Below, piece by piece: positions 8,146 to 17,948 of a DNA stretch of 64,000 nucleotides. Origin of the DNA: Halosimplex litoreum (lineage in GTDB: Archaea > Halobacteriota > Halobacteria > Halobacteriales > Haloarculaceae); contig NZ_CP065856.1 of NCBI RefSeq assembly GCF_016065055.1, forward strand, positions 3,657,836 through 3,721,835, read 5' to 3'. The position numbers and the translations under genes are program-made. Under the pieces are notes generated by a model, which saw only the letters and a program-made list of their open reading frames with translations, was not told where the DNA came from and did not search any database. The number at the start of each line of letters is the position of its first letter. Within the stretch, counting starts at the first letter, position 1.

Positions 8146-9369
8146 TCAGCCGGCGGGTCCGAACGCGTACAGTCCGTCGTCCGCGGTGACGAACAGTCCA
8201 CCGTCGAGCACGACGGGCGGGTACCGCGCACCACCTCGAGGTACGTCGCCCTCCCAAATCCGAGGGAAGGTATGCGACCAGAGCCAGTCTCCGGTCGTCC
8301 TGTCGACGGCGTGCAGCGAGCGGTCGTCGAATCCGGTCGCGACGTAGATCGCGTCCGAACCGACGGCAGGGGCCAGCGGGTCGGACTGGTCGTTCAGCCA
8401 CCGCTGTCGTCCGTCGCCGGCGTCGAGCGCGTACACGCCGTCGGTCGCCGCGTAGTACAGCGTCCGCTCCCCGTAGGCGAAGCCGCCCGACGGCGGGGCG
8501 ACGGATCGCCGCCACCGCACGACCCCGTCCGCCGCCGAGAGCGCGCTGACGACGCCCGATTCGTCGGCGACGAACACCGAGCCGTCACCGACCGTCGTCG
8601 GCACGCGAACCGACTCCACCGCGTCCGAGACCCAGCGTCGCTCCCCGTCGGACTTCGCCAGGGCGACCACCCGGCCGTCCGTCGTGGCCGCGAAGACGTG
8701 CGCGTCGCCGACCGCGAGTCCCGATTCGATATCGGCCTCGGGCTCCCGGAACGCCACCTCCCAGACCGTCTCGCCGGTCTCGCCGTCGACCGCGACGACC
8801 ATCGCCGGTGTCCCGTCGTAGCGTCGTCCGGCGAGATACAGCCGGTCGTCGTCGACGACCGGCGCCCAGCCGACGTGGGCGTCCGTCTCCTCCTGCCAGC
8901 GGACGGTCCCGTCCCCTGCGTCGAATCCAGTCAGCTCACCACTGTTACTGAAGACGTACTGTCCGACCGCCGGCGAGCGATTCGTTCCGGTTCGGTCAGG
9001 CCCCTCCCAGATCGAGTCGCCGGTCGCTCTCGAATGGGCCGCGATCGTGACGCTCGCGGACCCGTTCGCCCGTTCGAGGAACATCGTGTCGCCGTCGAAC
9101 ACCGGTGCGCTCGCGGCCGGCAGCCGCCAGTAGACCGAGCCGGAGTCGGGCAGGACCGTGGCATCGGGCTTCGCGAGCGTGTTCGCCGCGTCGGCGCGGT
9201 ACTGGCGCCACTGGCCGGAGACCGACAGCGGTCTCGGCGAGCGGTCCGTCCCGAGTTCGGACCCGTCGTCCGCTCCCCCTCGACCTCCGACCAGGTATCC
9301 GACCGTCCCGCAGAGCGCGACGCCGGCCCCCGCTCTGAGGACGTTCCGCCTCGACGTGATAGACGCCAC
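8146..9369 (-). CDS. Exported PQQ-like beta-propeller protein, Tat substrate
   Basis: A 407-residue protein of the PQQ-binding-like (WD40-like) beta-propeller group. Repeated blades carry the pattern DGxxxW with G-x-V-Y/F-A motifs (WVSDAVES, VRWRRSVAPP, GRQRWLNDQ, TGDWLWSHTF). The GTG at 9369 gives a twin-arginine signal (SRRNVLRAGAGVALCGTVG), so the protein is exported folded. Longer frames run into the tRNA-Ser gene and are rejected. A TATA-like ACTTATC sequence about 22-29 nt upstream supports this start. Such proteins can be quinoprotein relatives or scaffold-type proteins; I see no dehydrogenase catalytic signature, so the function is open. Confidence 0.85.
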   Translation of the reverse strand: MASITSRRNVLRAGAGVALCGTVGYLVGGRGGADDGSELGTDRSPRPLSVSGQWRQYRADAANTLAKPDATVLPDSGSVYWRLPAASAPVFDGDTMFLERANGSASVTIAAHSRATGDSIWEGPDRTGTNRSPAVGQYVFSNSGELTGFDAGDGTVRWQEETDAHVGWAPVVDDDRLYLAGRRYDGTPAMVVAVDGETGETVWEVAFREPEADIESGLAVGDAHVFAATTDGRVVALAKSDGERRWVSDAVESVRVPTTVGDGSVFVADESGVVSALSAADGVVRWRRSVAPPSGGFAYGERTLYYAATDGVYALDAGDGRQRWLNDQSDPLAPAVGSDAIYVATGFDDRSLHAVDRTTGDWLWSHTFPRIWEGDVPRGGARYPPVVLDGGLFVTADDGLYAFGPAG

Positions 9370-9462
9370 ACACGACCGCCGTCTCGATCCGATAAGTGCT
9401 TTCGGGAACTTCGACGTGGCGGTGAGCGCACGCGGTGCTCTCTGGGGACGGTCGCCAGAAAA

Positions 9463-9546
9463 CGGTGGGACGGGGATTCGAACCCCGGAGTCCGTGAGGA
9501 CAACTGCTCTCAAGGCAGTCGCGTTAGGCCACTTCGCTATCCCACC
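9463..9546 (-). tRNA. tRNA-Ser (anticodon UGA)
   Basis: Read on the minus strand, an 84-nt cloverleaf forms. It has a GGTGGGA/TCCCACC acceptor stem, a D arm, an anticodon stem ACTGC/GCAGT with loop CTTGAGA (anticodon TGA, reads UCA), a long class II variable arm and a T arm CGGGG-TTCGAAT-CCCCG. The discriminator base is G, as expected for serine tRNAs in archaea. No CCA is encoded and no intron is seen. Confidence 0.95.
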
Positions 9547-9616
9547 GCACTCCGGAGTTTCGCCCCTCGGACCTAAGGGTTGTCGGTCGGTTCCGCGGGA
9601 CGCCCCGCGTCGCCGC

Positions 9617-10375
9617 TCAGTCCCGACCCACGGCCAGGCCGCCGTCGTCGACCGACGCGATCAGGCCGAGGTCCTCGACGACCGCTGCGGTGCGGGACGG
9701 CACCCACAGGTCGGCGCGGCGGCGCGCCCGGATCTGCGACACCAGCGTCGCGAACCCGCCCGGTGTCTCGGCGACGGGGAGCAGCTCCAGGAAGTCCACG
9801 TCGAGGCCGGCGTCGCGGCCGCGGTCGGTCAGCGTCTCGACGGCCGGCTGGGCGAAGGCGTTCTCGAAATCGATCGGTTCGGTGAACGCGGCGTAGGAGA
9901 CCCGGCCGTCGGTCGCAGGGCCGAGGACGACCTCGGCGCCGCGGAGCTTCATCGCGGCGCTGTCGACGATGCGGCGCTGGAGCATCGCGGCCGCGGGCCG
10001 CGCGACGGCGGCGCTCTGGACGCCTTCGCGGTCGAGCAGGTGAGTGATCGTGTTGCCGACGCGGGCCGACAGCGACGAACCGACCTGCACCTCGTAGCGG
10101 GGCGCGTCGGGGTCGTCGAGCGCGGGCGCGAGCAGCGAGCGTACGGCGTCGCGCGCCGCCTCGTCCGTCGCGGGTTCGGTCGGGTCGTCGGCGTTCACTG
10201 GGAGGTAGTTGACGAGCAGTTCGGCCCCGCTGGCGCGGACGGCGACGGCCACGTCTCGGGCCATCGCCGCGTAGAGGTCGGCCGCCTCCTCGGCGGTCAC
10301 TGCATCGGCGTCGACGAGATGTTCGAGGACGGTCCCGGGCTCGGCCGGCCGGACGAAGAGGGCGACTGTGGTCAT
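9617..10375 (-). CDS. DUF2064-type glycosyltransferase-like protein
   Basis: A 252-residue cytoplasmic protein that resembles DUF2064 / COG3222, a nucleotide-sugar-transferase-like fold. Supporting segments are an MTTVALFVRPAEPG N-terminus, a helical AADLYAAMARDVAVAVRASG region, GAEVVLGPATDGRVSYAAF (equivalent of the family's LGPxxDGGYxLIG loop) and an LLPVAETPGGFATL segment near the end. The ATG at 10375 begins at the conserved-looking sequence; upstream codons are dropped. Its substrate is unknown, and no sugar genes flank it. The family call rests on motif memory and is moderate. Confidence 0.7.
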   Translation of the reverse strand: MTTVALFVRPAEPGTVLEHLVDADAVTAEEAADLYAAMARDVAVAVRASGAELLVNYLPVNADDPTEPATDEAARDAVRSLLAPALDDPDAPRYEVQVGSSLSARVGNTITHLLDREGVQSAAVARPAAAMLQRRIVDSAAMKLRGAEVVLGPATDGRVSYAAFTEPIDFENAFAQPAVETLTDRGRDAGLDVDFLELLPVAETPGGFATLVSQIRARRRADLWVPSRTAAVVEDLGLIASVDDGGLAVGRD

Positions 10376-10468
10376 ACTCGTAGAGCGGGCCGACTGCACC
10401 TTGAAAGCGCCGTTCCGACCTGTCACCGTCCCCCAGAGAACCCGGTGCGAACTCCCACCGACGCGGCG

Positions 10469-12046
10469 CTACGACGCCGCCCGACCGCCGTCGTCGCCCG
10501 ATGCCGGGGTAGTCGCGTTCACGACCGTGCCGTTCTCGGTGTCGTCCTCGACGACCGGGGTCGAGTAGGGATCGGTCGGGTCGGTCCCGTAGCGCAGTTC
10601 CGTGCCGTCGTCGACGCCGTCGGCGTCGGTGTCCGCGGTGAATGGGTGGGTGCCGTTCGCGCGTTCGGCGGCGGCGGTCAACCCGTCGCCGTCGGCGTCG
10701 AAATCGCCGCCGGGGGCGGTGTAGGCGTAGGGCGACCGCGGTGGCGAGACCGGTGCGCCGCCGCGGACGTGGTCGTCGAGCCACTCGCGGTGGGACTCGC
10801 CGCTGACGTTCGCGAGGACCGACGCGAAGACGTCGTAGGTTATCAGCCCGTCGTGCTCGTTCAGCCGGCGGAACACGCGCTGGAGGGTCCGATTGCCGTC
10901 GGTCGCGTTCCGGATCCGACCGTCGAGCGCGGCGAGGACGCGCCCGCCTTTCGCGTACGGGACGTACGTGTTCGACCACGACGAGCGGTCGGTGAGCGTC
11001 GCGTTCGCGCCGCGTTCGTTCCCGAGCGTCGCTCGAAGCCGTTCGAACTCACTGGGGCGATTCGGTGGGACTCGCACCGAGACGACGGCGGCGTAGTAGC
11101 TCGCGCTCGCCTCTCGGAACCAGGCCATCTCGCCGCCGAGGACGAACGACTGGCGAGTGTGAACGTACTCGTGGATCCAGGTGTTGGGCGGCGTGCCCGC
11201 GTCGGAGCCGGCCGACACCCAGAAGTCCTGATGATCGCCGTCCCCGAGCGCGGCGGCCCCGCCGTGGCGCAGCGGCCGCGGCCCCGCGAAGGCGGTGACC
11301 ACCGAGTCGCGGGCGCCGACGCGGAGCTGGTCCGAAGCGACCGACAGCACGCGAAGGACGCGCTCTGGGTCGTCCGCTAGCTCGGCGGCCGTCGGGCGGA
11401 CGAGCCTGATCCGCTGGGCGGTCGCGTTGGTCGTCGACGCCTCGAACCCGCCGAGGTAGACGATCGACGGCCCGGCGAACCCGCGCTGGTCGGGTCCGAC
11501 GCGCGTCCGCCGGTCGATCCGGGCGTTCGCCTGCCAGGAGTAGACCCAGCGGTCGAGGACTGCGTCGCGGTAGGCGAAGTCTGTCCGCGGGTTCGCGAGC
11601 GCCCAGTCGCCGGTGTCGACCCAGCGGAGGCCGCCGAATCGCCGACTCGACCGATTGACCGCGACCCGGAGCGTCACCGACGGCTCGGTCGTGTTCCCGT
11701 CCCAGGTCCACCGCCCGTTCGCCCGGGCCGCGAATCCGGTCGCTTCGACCACCCGCCCACGGGTGTAGTTGTAGACGACTAGCGCCGAGACGTTCTTACC
11801 GACACTGTAGCGCTGTGTCGCCAGGATCGTCCCCGACGCGTTCGGTACCTGCCGATAGGTCACGGTCTGGACGACCGCCGACCCGGTCCCGTTGTTCGCC
11901 GCCGGAGCCGCGATCCCCGATCCGCCCGCCCAGCCCGCTTCGCCCCCGAGATCGGTAGTCGCTCGAACGCCACCGACCGGTCCCGAGAGGACGCTCGCGA
12001 CCGCGAGCACGAGCGCGACGACGGCGACCGATCGGGTGCGTGACAC
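10469..12046 (-). CDS. Secreted zinc metalloprotease with TSP3 calcium repeats
   Basis: The 525-residue protein starts with a signal peptide (basic VSRTR, then a hydrophobic [15 protein letters not shown] core). HEYVH at 292-296 and E312 in [10 protein letters not shown] form a gluzincin-like zinc site; the spacing and the REAxxxYY context recall M1/M61 peptidases. Residues about 455-505 hold thrombospondin type 3-like calcium motifs ([20 protein letters not shown]). Many N-X-S/T sites suggest a glycosylated surface or secreted enzyme. I choose the GTG at 12046 because a TATA box (complement of CATAAATCT, 12072-12080) lies 26-34 nt upstream; a GTG at 12091 is possible. The substrate is unknown. 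Confidence 0.78.
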   Translation of the reverse strand: MSRTRSVAVVALVLAVASVLSGPVGGVRATTDLGGEAGWAGGSGIAAPAANNGTGSAVVQTVTYRQVPNASGTILATQRYSVGKNVSALVVYNYTRGRVVEATGFAARANGRWTWDGNTTEPSVTLRVAVNRSSRRFGGLRWVDTGDWALANPRTDFAYRDAVLDRWVYSWQANARIDRRTRVGPDQRGFAGPSIVYLGGFEASTTNATAQRIRLVRPTAAELADDPERVLRVLSVASDQLRVGARDSVVTAFAGPRPLRHGGAAALGDGDHQDFWVSAGSDAGTPPNTWIHEYVHTRQSFVLGGEMAWFREASASYYAAVVSVRVPPNRPSEFERLRATLGNERGANATLTDRSSWSNTYVPYAKGGRVLAALDGRIRNATDGNRTLQRVFRRLNEHDGLITYDVFASVLANVSGESHREWLDDHVRGGAPVSPPRSPYAYTAPGGDFDADGDGLTAAAERANGTHPFTADTDADGVDDGTELRYGTDPTDPYSTPVVEDDTENGTVVNATTPASGDDGGRAAS

Positions 12047-12127
12047 ACTAGCGGTGTGTGACAGGCTGTCGCATAAATCTGCTGGCGGCACGGTCCGGTC
12101 GTTCGCCGGTGGCCGAGCGCGCCCGTT

Positions 12128-12703
12128 TCAGCCCTCGAACTCCGACTTCGTCACGCGTTCGACGACCGTCTCCTCGACGTCCCGGAGGTCGTAGTCGGGG
12201 ACGGATCCGCCCGTCCGCGTGACGTACATCGGTTCGACGAGGCGTCCCGGTCCGGTGGAGTCGGTGCGGTCGTCACCCTCCGCTACACCGCCGCGTTCGG
12301 TTCCGTCGGGCCCATCGCCGTCGAAGTCGTCACCGTCGGGCTTACCACCGTCGGAGTCGTCGACATTCGCTGGTTCGAGACCGTAGATCTTGCAGAACCG
12401 GTCGATCTCGTCGGGTTCGACGGTGTCGTCGCGGACCGCGGTGGCGAGGTCCCGGGAGAGCCACTCGGTCTCGCTGACGCTCGGTTCGAGCACCATCGCC
12501 TCGTCGACGAACCGGACGAGATACCAGTTCAGATCGTTCAGTAGCGCGACCGCGGCGCCGAGACTCACGGTCGCCAGGCCGACCGTGTTCTCGAACGGTT
12601 CCCGCAGGTCGTAGGTGGCCAGGGCGTCGCGAGCCGTCTCGCGGGAGAGCAACTCGTAGCGGAGGTTCACGTCGTCGGCGCCGACCAGGCACACCCGCGT
12701 CAT
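12128..12703 (-). CDS. DUF5804-like conserved haloarchaeal protein
   Basis: A 191-residue soluble protein beginning MTRVCLVGADDVNLRYELLS. The N-terminal 115 residues look globular, with the segments REPFENTVGLATVSLG and NDLNWYLVRFVDEAM. A very acidic Asp/Gly-rich linker covers about 115-150, and a short C-terminal piece (MYVTRTGGSVPDYDLRD) follows. It resembles haloarchaeal proteins annotated DUF5804. It lies immediately downstream of thiI on the same strand, 24 nt from its stop, so the two may be co-transcribed. Function unknown. Confidence 0.75.
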   Translation of the reverse strand: MTRVCLVGADDVNLRYELLSRETARDALATYDLREPFENTVGLATVSLGAAVALLNDLNWYLVRFVDEAMVLEPSVSETEWLSRDLATAVRDDTVEPDEIDRFCKIYGLEPANVDDSDGGKPDGDDFDGDGPDGTERGGVAEGDDRTDSTGPGRLVEPMYVTRTGGSVPDYDLRDVEETVVERVTKSEFEG

Positions 12704-12727
12704 GGTGACCTGGAGACGCGGGCGCCC

Positions 12728-13957
12728 CTAAGCGGTTTCGCCTTCCGCGGGGTCTCGGTCCCCGACTCCGTCCCGTGCGCCCTCGACGACTTCCAGGCGG
12801 TCCGCGACCGCCCGCGCCCGCTCGCTCAGACCCGCGGGCTCTCGCTCCCGGATGGCGCCCAGTCGACCCCGGGTCTCGGGGTAGTCCGGCGCGAGGCGGT
12901 CGCAGCCGGCCGGGATCGTCGACTCGTGGAACGTGCCGATCTCGTCGGCTCGCGCCGTTATCTCGGTCTTGTCGACGGTCAACAGCGGTCGGTGGACCGG
13001 CAGGTCGACCGCGGCGCTCGTGACCGCGAGGTTGGCCGTCGTCTGACTCGACTTCTGGCCGACGGACTCGCCGGCGACGATACCGACCGCGCCCCGTTCT
13101 TCGGCGACGGCCGCCGCGACACGGAACATGAACCGGCGAAGGACGAGCATCCGCCCCACGTCGACCGCCTCGGCGATATCGGCGACGGCGTCGCCCGCCG
13201 GTGCGATGCGGAGGCGAACGTCCCGGGTCGGGGCGTATCGAGCGAGCGTCTCGGTCGTCGAGACCGCGCGCGCCCGGTGGTCGACGCCGCCGTAATCGCC
13301 CAGGTCGACGTACAGCGGGATCACGGGCGCACCGCGTTTCATCAGCTCCCACGCCGCGACGGGGGAGTCGATCCCGCCGCTCAGCAGCGCGACGACGGGG
13401 TCCTGCGTGCCCAGCGGGAGCCCGCCCGGCCCCGCTCGCTTCTCCAGAAAGACCAGGGCGTCGTCCTCGCGACAGTCGACGAACAGTTCGGTGTCGGGGT
13501 CGTCGAGGTCGACCTCGGGGTCGACCCCCGCCGCCTCGGCAGCGTTCCAGACGGCGCTGCCGCCCTCTCGCTCGATGTCGGTGCTCGAGAACGGATGGGC
13601 GGACTCCACGCCCGCGCGGCGGGCCGAGACGGCGAAGGCTCCGCCGTCGTAGCCCTGGCGGGCGGCCTCGGCGAGGGCCTCGCGGATGGATTCGATGGTC
13701 GGGTCGACGCGGACGGCCGGACTGGCCGAGACGACGCCGAAGGTGTCTGCGGCCGCGGCGGTGGCGCCCTCGGGGTCGTCGGTGTGGAGCCACAGGCGGA
13801 AGCGTCGCTGTTCGATCTCGGCGTCGACGCCCCGGTCTGCGAGGACCGCGTCGAGGTTCTCGCGGAGCCGACGTTCCATCTTCGTGCCGACGTGCTCGCT
13901 CTTGGTCCCGATCTCGCCGTGGCGGACCACGACCACGTCGGCGCCCGGCGGATGCAT
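12728..13957 (-). CDS. thiI: tRNA 4-thiouridine synthase ThiI
   Basis: The enzyme thiolates uridine 8 of tRNA, and in some organisms also serves thiamine thiazole synthesis. The 409-residue protein has an N-terminal ferredoxin-like region (VVVRHGEIGTKSEHV), a THUMP domain at about 60-170, and an adenylation PP-loop SGGIDSP at residues 193-199. The rhodanese domain that carries the catalytic cysteine in bacterial ThiI is absent, as is usual for archaea. The ATG at 13957 starts at the conserved sequence; the upstream extension is Arg-rich noise. It is followed closely by the DUF5804-like gene. Confidence 0.92.
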   Translation of the reverse strand: MHPPGADVVVVRHGEIGTKSEHVGTKMERRLRENLDAVLADRGVDAEIEQRRFRLWLHTDDPEGATAAAADTFGVVSASPAVRVDPTIESIREALAEAARQGYDGGAFAVSARRAGVESAHPFSSTDIEREGGSAVWNAAEAAGVDPEVDLDDPDTELFVDCREDDALVFLEKRAGPGGLPLGTQDPVVALLSGGIDSPVAAWELMKRGAPVIPLYVDLGDYGGVDHRARAVSTTETLARYAPTRDVRLRIAPAGDAVADIAEAVDVGRMLVLRRFMFRVAAAVAEERGAVGIVAGESVGQKSSQTTANLAVTSAAVDLPVHRPLLTVDKTEITARADEIGTFHESTIPAGCDRLAPDYPETRGRLGAIREREPAGLSERARAVADRLEVVEGARDGVGDRDPAEGETA

Positions 13958-14065
13958 GGCTACCCGTTGACGACCCCTGGTATAAACAGGCTTCGTACGG
14001 CGGCCGCCCCGTGACGACGTAGCGAGCGCGGGCAACGAGGGAAAGCGAGCCGCTGGAGCGTCCGC

Positions 14066-15268
14066 TCAGAACGTCGAGAGTTCGCCGTCGATGACGCGAC
14101 GGGTAATCGAAGTCACGTTCGCGAGTTCCTCGTCGATGGCGGCCGCGACCTCGTCCTCGATGTCGGCGACGGAGACGCCGTCCTCGGTGACGAGTGTCGC
14201 GTCGGCGACGTGAGGCTCGTCGATGGGGCTCCCGATCTGGCTGAGCAGGCGGATCTGGAGCTGGCGGATGCCGTCGACCTCGGCGACGACCGACCGGGCG
14301 ATCTCAGTCGAGAGCAGGTTGTATATCTTTCCGATGTGGTTGACGGGGTTCTTCCCGCTGGTGGCCTCCATGCTCATCGGGCGGTTGGGCGTGATGAGGC
14401 CGTTGGCGCGGTTGCCCCGGCCGACCGACCCGTCGTCGCCCTGTTCGGCTGAGGTGCCGGTCGTGGTGAGATAGATGGCGCCGTCGTCGTAGTCGTCGGC
14501 GGTGTTGACGTGGACCGTCACCTCGCGGTCGGTGTACTCGCCGGCGACCTCGCCGACGAACTCGCGGACGCCCGCGACCGTCTCGCGGTACTCCTCGAGG
14601 CCGTCGACGTGGGCGTCGACGGCGGCCGCGGCGACGGTCACGTCGATGTGGTCGCCCTCGCGCTTGCCCATCACCTTGACGTCCTGGCCGACGGCGGGGT
14701 TGTCGTCGCTGTACTCGCCGTTGAGCCGGCGCTCGACGTTCAGGACGATCTCCTCGGTCTCCGAGAGCGGGGCGTGGCCGACGCCGTAGCTCGTGTCGTT
14801 GGCCATCGGAACCGTGCCCTCCTCGCCGAACACCTCTTGCAAGTCACCGCTGCCCTCGCCGAGGCGCACGTCGACGATCACGTCCGTGCCCACGTCGAGA
14901 TGCGGGAAGTTCGCCTGGAGGTAGTCGCGGGCGGCCTCCAGCGCGATGGTCTCGGCGGGGATCTTGGTCCCCTCGTACTCCTTGGTCGCGCGGCCGACGA
15001 TGAGCAGATAGATGGGTTCCTGTACCTCGCCGCCGCCGAACGCGGGCGCGGCGTTGCCCGCGACCAGTTGCGTCTCGTCGGTGTTGTAGTGGAGCACCTT
15101 CCCGACGCGGTCGAGGTAGGTCTGGGCCAGCGCCTGGGAGACGCTCTCGGCGATGCCGTCGCAGATCGAGTCGGGATGGCCGAGCCCCTTCCGCTCGACG
15201 ATCTCGACTTCCTGGTCCTCGACGGCCCGCCCGGCCGCCGGCTGGACGCTAATATTTCTGTCCGTCAT
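14066..15268 (-). CDS. mat: Archaeal-type S-adenosylmethionine synthetase
   Basis: Makes S-adenosylmethionine from methionine and ATP in the cytoplasm. The 400-residue length and sequence match the archaeal MAT family, which differs from bacterial MetK. Visible segments are [18 protein letters not shown] near the N-terminus (substrate binding), [29 protein letters not shown] and a Gly-rich [18 protein letters not shown] stretch. The ATG at 15268 has a TATA box 26-33 nt upstream, so the transcript is probably leaderless. It stands alone, with a divergent spacer of 60 nt to the CYTH gene end. Confidence 0.95.
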   Translation of the reverse strand: MTDRNISVQPAAGRAVEDQEVEIVERKGLGHPDSICDGIAESVSQALAQTYLDRVGKVLHYNTDETQLVAGNAAPAFGGGEVQEPIYLLIVGRATKEYEGTKIPAETIALEAARDYLQANFPHLDVGTDVIVDVRLGEGSGDLQEVFGEEGTVPMANDTSYGVGHAPLSETEEIVLNVERRLNGEYSDDNPAVGQDVKVMGKREGDHIDVTVAAAAVDAHVDGLEEYRETVAGVREFVGEVAGEYTDREVTVHVNTADDYDDGAIYLTTTGTSAEQGDDGSVGRGNRANGLITPNRPMSMEATSGKNPVNHIGKIYNLLSTEIARSVVAEVDGIRQLQIRLLSQIGSPIDEPHVADATLVTEDGVSVADIEDEVAAAIDEELANVTSITRRVIDGELSTF

Positions 15269-15293
15269 TGTCTCCGCGTTGGATACCCCCGTT

Positions 15294-15301
15294 CGTATAA
15301 C
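15294..15301 (-). promoter_or_regulatory. TATA box of mat
   Basis: On the minus strand TTATACGA lies 26-33 nt before the mat start codon at 15268, which suits a leaderless transcript. Confidence 0.5.
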
Positions 15302-15328
15302 TTGCGGAAACCGGAACGGCCGATCTAA

Positions 15329-15940
15329 TTACTCTCCTGCATTACCGTGACCGTCGGCGCCGCCGTCGTCGTCGCCGTCTCCGTCGAGCAACAGCCCGAG
15401 ATAGGAGGTGCGGATCTGCTCGGTGGGGTCGAGTCCGAGGTCGTCGAGGACGGCACGGGCGCCCTCTCGTGCAGCCTGGATATCGTCGTCTTCCGTCTCG
15501 GTCTCGACCTCGACGAACTCGCCGAGGCCGTCGACGCGGTCGAGCGTGACGGTGTAGCCGTCGAGACGGTAGTGTGCCCGCTCCTTGCGGACCGTCGCGG
15601 CCGGTTCGAAGCCCAGCCCGTCGAAGATCCCTTTCGCCGCCCCGTCGTCGGCGACGGTCGTCTCGTGTTCCTCGCGGGACTTCGACTCGGCCTCCAGCAG
15701 CGGTCCCTTGTAGGTGATCTTCGCCGTCTCGAACGCCTCGTCGGCACTGGCCTCGCCCGCCTCCGGTTCGCGCTCGCGGCGGATCCGAAGCGCCTCGTCG
15801 GTCTCCGCGAAGTTCCGGTGGGGCGCGTCGTAGTAGGTGTCTTCCTGGACGACGCTATCGACGAACTCGGCGCCAGCCGCGTCGAGCGCCGACTCGACGG
15901 TCTCGTGGTCCGCGCGGACCTTGACCTCGACTTCGTACAT
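15329..15940 (-). CDS. CYTH domain (class IV adenylate cyclase/thiamine triphosphatase-like) protein
   Basis: The 203-residue protein starts MYEVEVKVRADHE, the ExExK motif of the CYTH superfamily, which hydrolyses or cyclises phosphorylated nucleotides with two metal ions. Further support comes from EALRIRREREP, KITYKGPLLE, ARKERAHYRLDG-like and TLDRVDGLGEFVEVE, the alternating charged strands of the triphosphate tunnel. Archaeal CyaB-like members have this size, but their true substrate is often undetermined, so cAMP synthesis should not be assumed. A charged His/Asp-rich tail follows the domain. The ATG at 15940 removes an unrelated basic extension. Confidence 0.88.
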   Translation of the reverse strand: MYEVEVKVRADHETVESALDAAGAEFVDSVVQEDTYYDAPHRNFAETDEALRIRREREPEAGEASADEAFETAKITYKGPLLEAESKSREEHETTVADDGAAKGIFDGLGFEPAATVRKERAHYRLDGYTVTLDRVDGLGEFVEVETETEDDDIQAAREGARAVLDDLGLDPTEQIRTSYLGLLLDGDGDDDGGADGHGNAGE

Positions 15941-16087
15941 GGGCGAGCGGACTCGTCTCGGCGGCAAAAGCGCGCCGCTCTCTCTGTGACTCCGACTCCG
16001 GTGTTCGATCCCGCCAACGGACGCGACACGCACGGCGGAGAGACCGTGACACAAGACCTATACACCACGTCCGGTCGACGAAATTAC

Positions 16088-16696
16088 ATGAGTCGGTACC
16101 GACGGCGGTCCGTCCTTGCCGGTCTCGCGGCTCTCGGTGGGCTATCCGGATGCTCGTTCGAGGGGAGCGACCCGGAGCGGTCGGCGAGCCCGGGTTCGGA
16201 CGAGCCCACTGCCTCGGATCACTCGCCGTCGAGGACTGACACCGACACCGACACTCACACCGAAACTGCACCGCGGACACCGGTACCGAGTGTCCGAGAA
16301 GTGCTTCCGGAGGCAGGAGACGGCTGGCGGCTTCTCGACACCGGAGATGTCGTTCCCGTGCCGTTGACGGCGGAAGACCACGTACGCGGCGACTACCGCG
16401 GTCCCGACGGGACGGAGTTCCGCGTGGTCGTCATGGAGTTCTCCCGCCCGGTGATCGCGGAGTTCAACGCCGAACGCCTGGCCTGCGAGGCCGAGTGGAG
16501 CGTCGCGCTCCAGTATCGAACGCTCGCGATCGCGGCCAGCACCGGGACGACACAGGAGAGGCTGACCCCGGAACATCCCCCACGGATGAGTCAGACGGCC
16601 CTTCCCGGGACGAGTGGGGACCCAAGACGACTGCTCCGGCGGTCACCCGTTCTGTCTCGGGACCCCATCGAGACCGGGGCGATCGATTCCTGTTGA
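16088..16696 (+). CDS. Tat lipoprotein of unknown function
   Basis: A 202-residue protein with a twin-arginine signal (RYRRRSVLAGLAALGG) ending in the lipobox LSGC, so the mature N-terminal cysteine near residue 22 would be lipid-anchored outside the cell. A disordered Ser/Thr/Asp/Pro-rich stretch (residues 25-60) is followed by a small globular domain (GDGWRLLDTGDVVPVPL, FRVVVMEFSRPVIAEF). I choose the ATG at 16088 because the signal peptide starts there; a longer frame from 15347 overlaps the CYTH gene on the other strand and is rejected. A TATA-like TATACACC lies near 16058. Family not recognised. Confidence 0.75.
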   Translation: MSRYRRRSVLAGLAALGGLSGCSFEGSDPERSASPGSDEPTASDHSPSRTDTDTDTHTETAPRTPVPSVREVLPEAGDGWRLLDTGDVVPVPLTAEDHVRGDYRGPDGTEFRVVVMEFSRPVIAEFNAERLACEAEWSVALQYRTLAIAASTGTTQERLTPEHPPRMSQTALPGTSGDPRRLLRRSPVLSRDPIETGAIDSC

Positions 16697-16744
16697 GTTC
16701 CCACGTCGATCCGAGCGGAGTCCCGAACCGGCCGCGAATCGGGA

Positions 16745-17773
16745 TCAGCCGTCGAGCGCGTCGCCGACCCGCGCCGCGAGTCCGTCGGCGATGGACTCCA
16801 TGCCGGCGTCGCCGGGGTGGAGCAGGTCGGTCGTCAGCCCGTCCGTGGCGGACAGTCCGCGCCCGTCGACGACGGAGACGTTCCCCGAGTCACACCCTTC
16901 GACGACGGATTCGAGCGCCTCGCGGTAGGCCCGCGCTCGCTCGCGGTCCCCGCTCTCGCGGAGGTCGGCGTGGTAGGGGAACAGCGTCGCGCAGACGACC
17001 GGGCGGTCCGGGTCCGCCGCGGCCACCGTCTCGACGAGATACGCCGCCCGCTCGCGGAACTGTTCGACGGTGAACCCTCGGTTCGCCATGTTGACCGACA
17101 GCGCGAGCGTCGCCACGTCCCAGTCGTCGCGGCCGGCGATGTAGTCGGCGACCGCCGGCTCGCAGTAGGCCGCGCCCGACATCCCGAGGTTTATCGCGTC
17201 CAGATCGAGACCACGGGCCACCCGCGAGACGTAGTTGAGGTGGGTCGCCGACGCGGCGGCACCTTCGGTGATCGAAGTGCCGTAGGCGAGATACCGGCGG
17301 TCGGGCGTCTCGGCGGGGTCGGGCGGTCGGCACTCGCCGGTCACGTCGTGGAGCGCGACCGGCGCCCACGGTTCGAACCGGACCCGACAGACCCACGGGT
17401 CGAACGCGCTCGCGGCCTCGACGGCGGCGTCGGGGCTCAGGTCGGTCAGCGGTTCGGGCACCGACAGCTCGAACGTCGTCGGTTCGGGACCGAGTTCCAG
17501 TACCTCCTCGCCCTGGAAACTCCCCCAGAACGGGCGGGCGACCGACTCCGCGGCCGCCGAGAGCGTCAATCGAACGGTCTCCGTCCCCCGAGGAACGAAG
17601 CGTATCTCGCACCCGGCTGGGTGGCGGATCCGCTCGCGGGCGGCCACGTTGACGGTCGCCGCGACGTCCCTCGGGACGCGCCTGAGTTCCTCGCCCGCGT
17701 CGGTCCAGTCGGGGTCGGCCAGGTCGGCCACGTCGTGCAACGCTACCGACGGGTGGTCGGCTCCCGGAGACAT
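16745..17773 (-). CDS. SGNH/GDSL-family hydrolase
   Basis: A 342-residue protein whose C-terminal two-thirds form an SGNH esterase domain. Block I carries the nucleophile serine in RRYLAYGTSITEG, then come NLGMSGAAYCEPAVADY (Gly of block II), ALSVNMANRG (Asn of block III) and LLHPGDAGMES (Asp-less HP variant of block V, with His). The N-terminal part, residues about 1-165, looks like a beta-sandwich accessory domain (RFVPRGTETVRLTLS). No signal peptide is visible, so it probably acts in the cytoplasm on an acylated sugar or small ester. The ATG at 17773 is chosen over the 38-codon basic extension. Confidence 0.85.
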   Translation of the reverse strand: MSPGADHPSVALHDVADLADPDWTDAGEELRRVPRDVAATVNVAARERIRHPAGCEIRFVPRGTETVRLTLSAAAESVARPFWGSFQGEEVLELGPEPTTFELSVPEPLTDLSPDAAVEAASAFDPWVCRVRFEPWAPVALHDVTGECRPPDPAETPDRRYLAYGTSITEGAAASATHLNYVSRVARGLDLDAINLGMSGAAYCEPAVADYIAGRDDWDVATLALSVNMANRGFTVEQFRERAAYLVETVAAADPDRPVVCATLFPYHADLRESGDRERARAYREALESVVEGCDSGNVSVVDGRGLSATDGLTTDLLHPGDAGMESIADGLAARVGDALDG

Positions 17774-17948
17774 CTGTGGATACACCACCTGTCGGCACCG
17801 GCGACGAAACCGTTCCGGTCGCGGCGCGCCGTGCCGGGAGTCGCCCCCGACGACCGCCGGCGTTTCCCGACCCAGAGAACTGTCCACGATCCAACGGAAA
17901 TCGAGTTCAGATTAGCCTCAAGTCGGTACAGTCCTCACCGTCGATCGC

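Noticed and set aside
8137-9576. 479-residue plus-strand frame over the beta-propeller gene
   Set aside because: Antisense to the beta-propeller gene and runs through the tRNA-Ser gene.
15347-16696. Longer frame extending the Tat lipoprotein to 449 residues
   Set aside because: The first 247 codons are antisense to the CYTH gene; the signal peptide begins at 16088.
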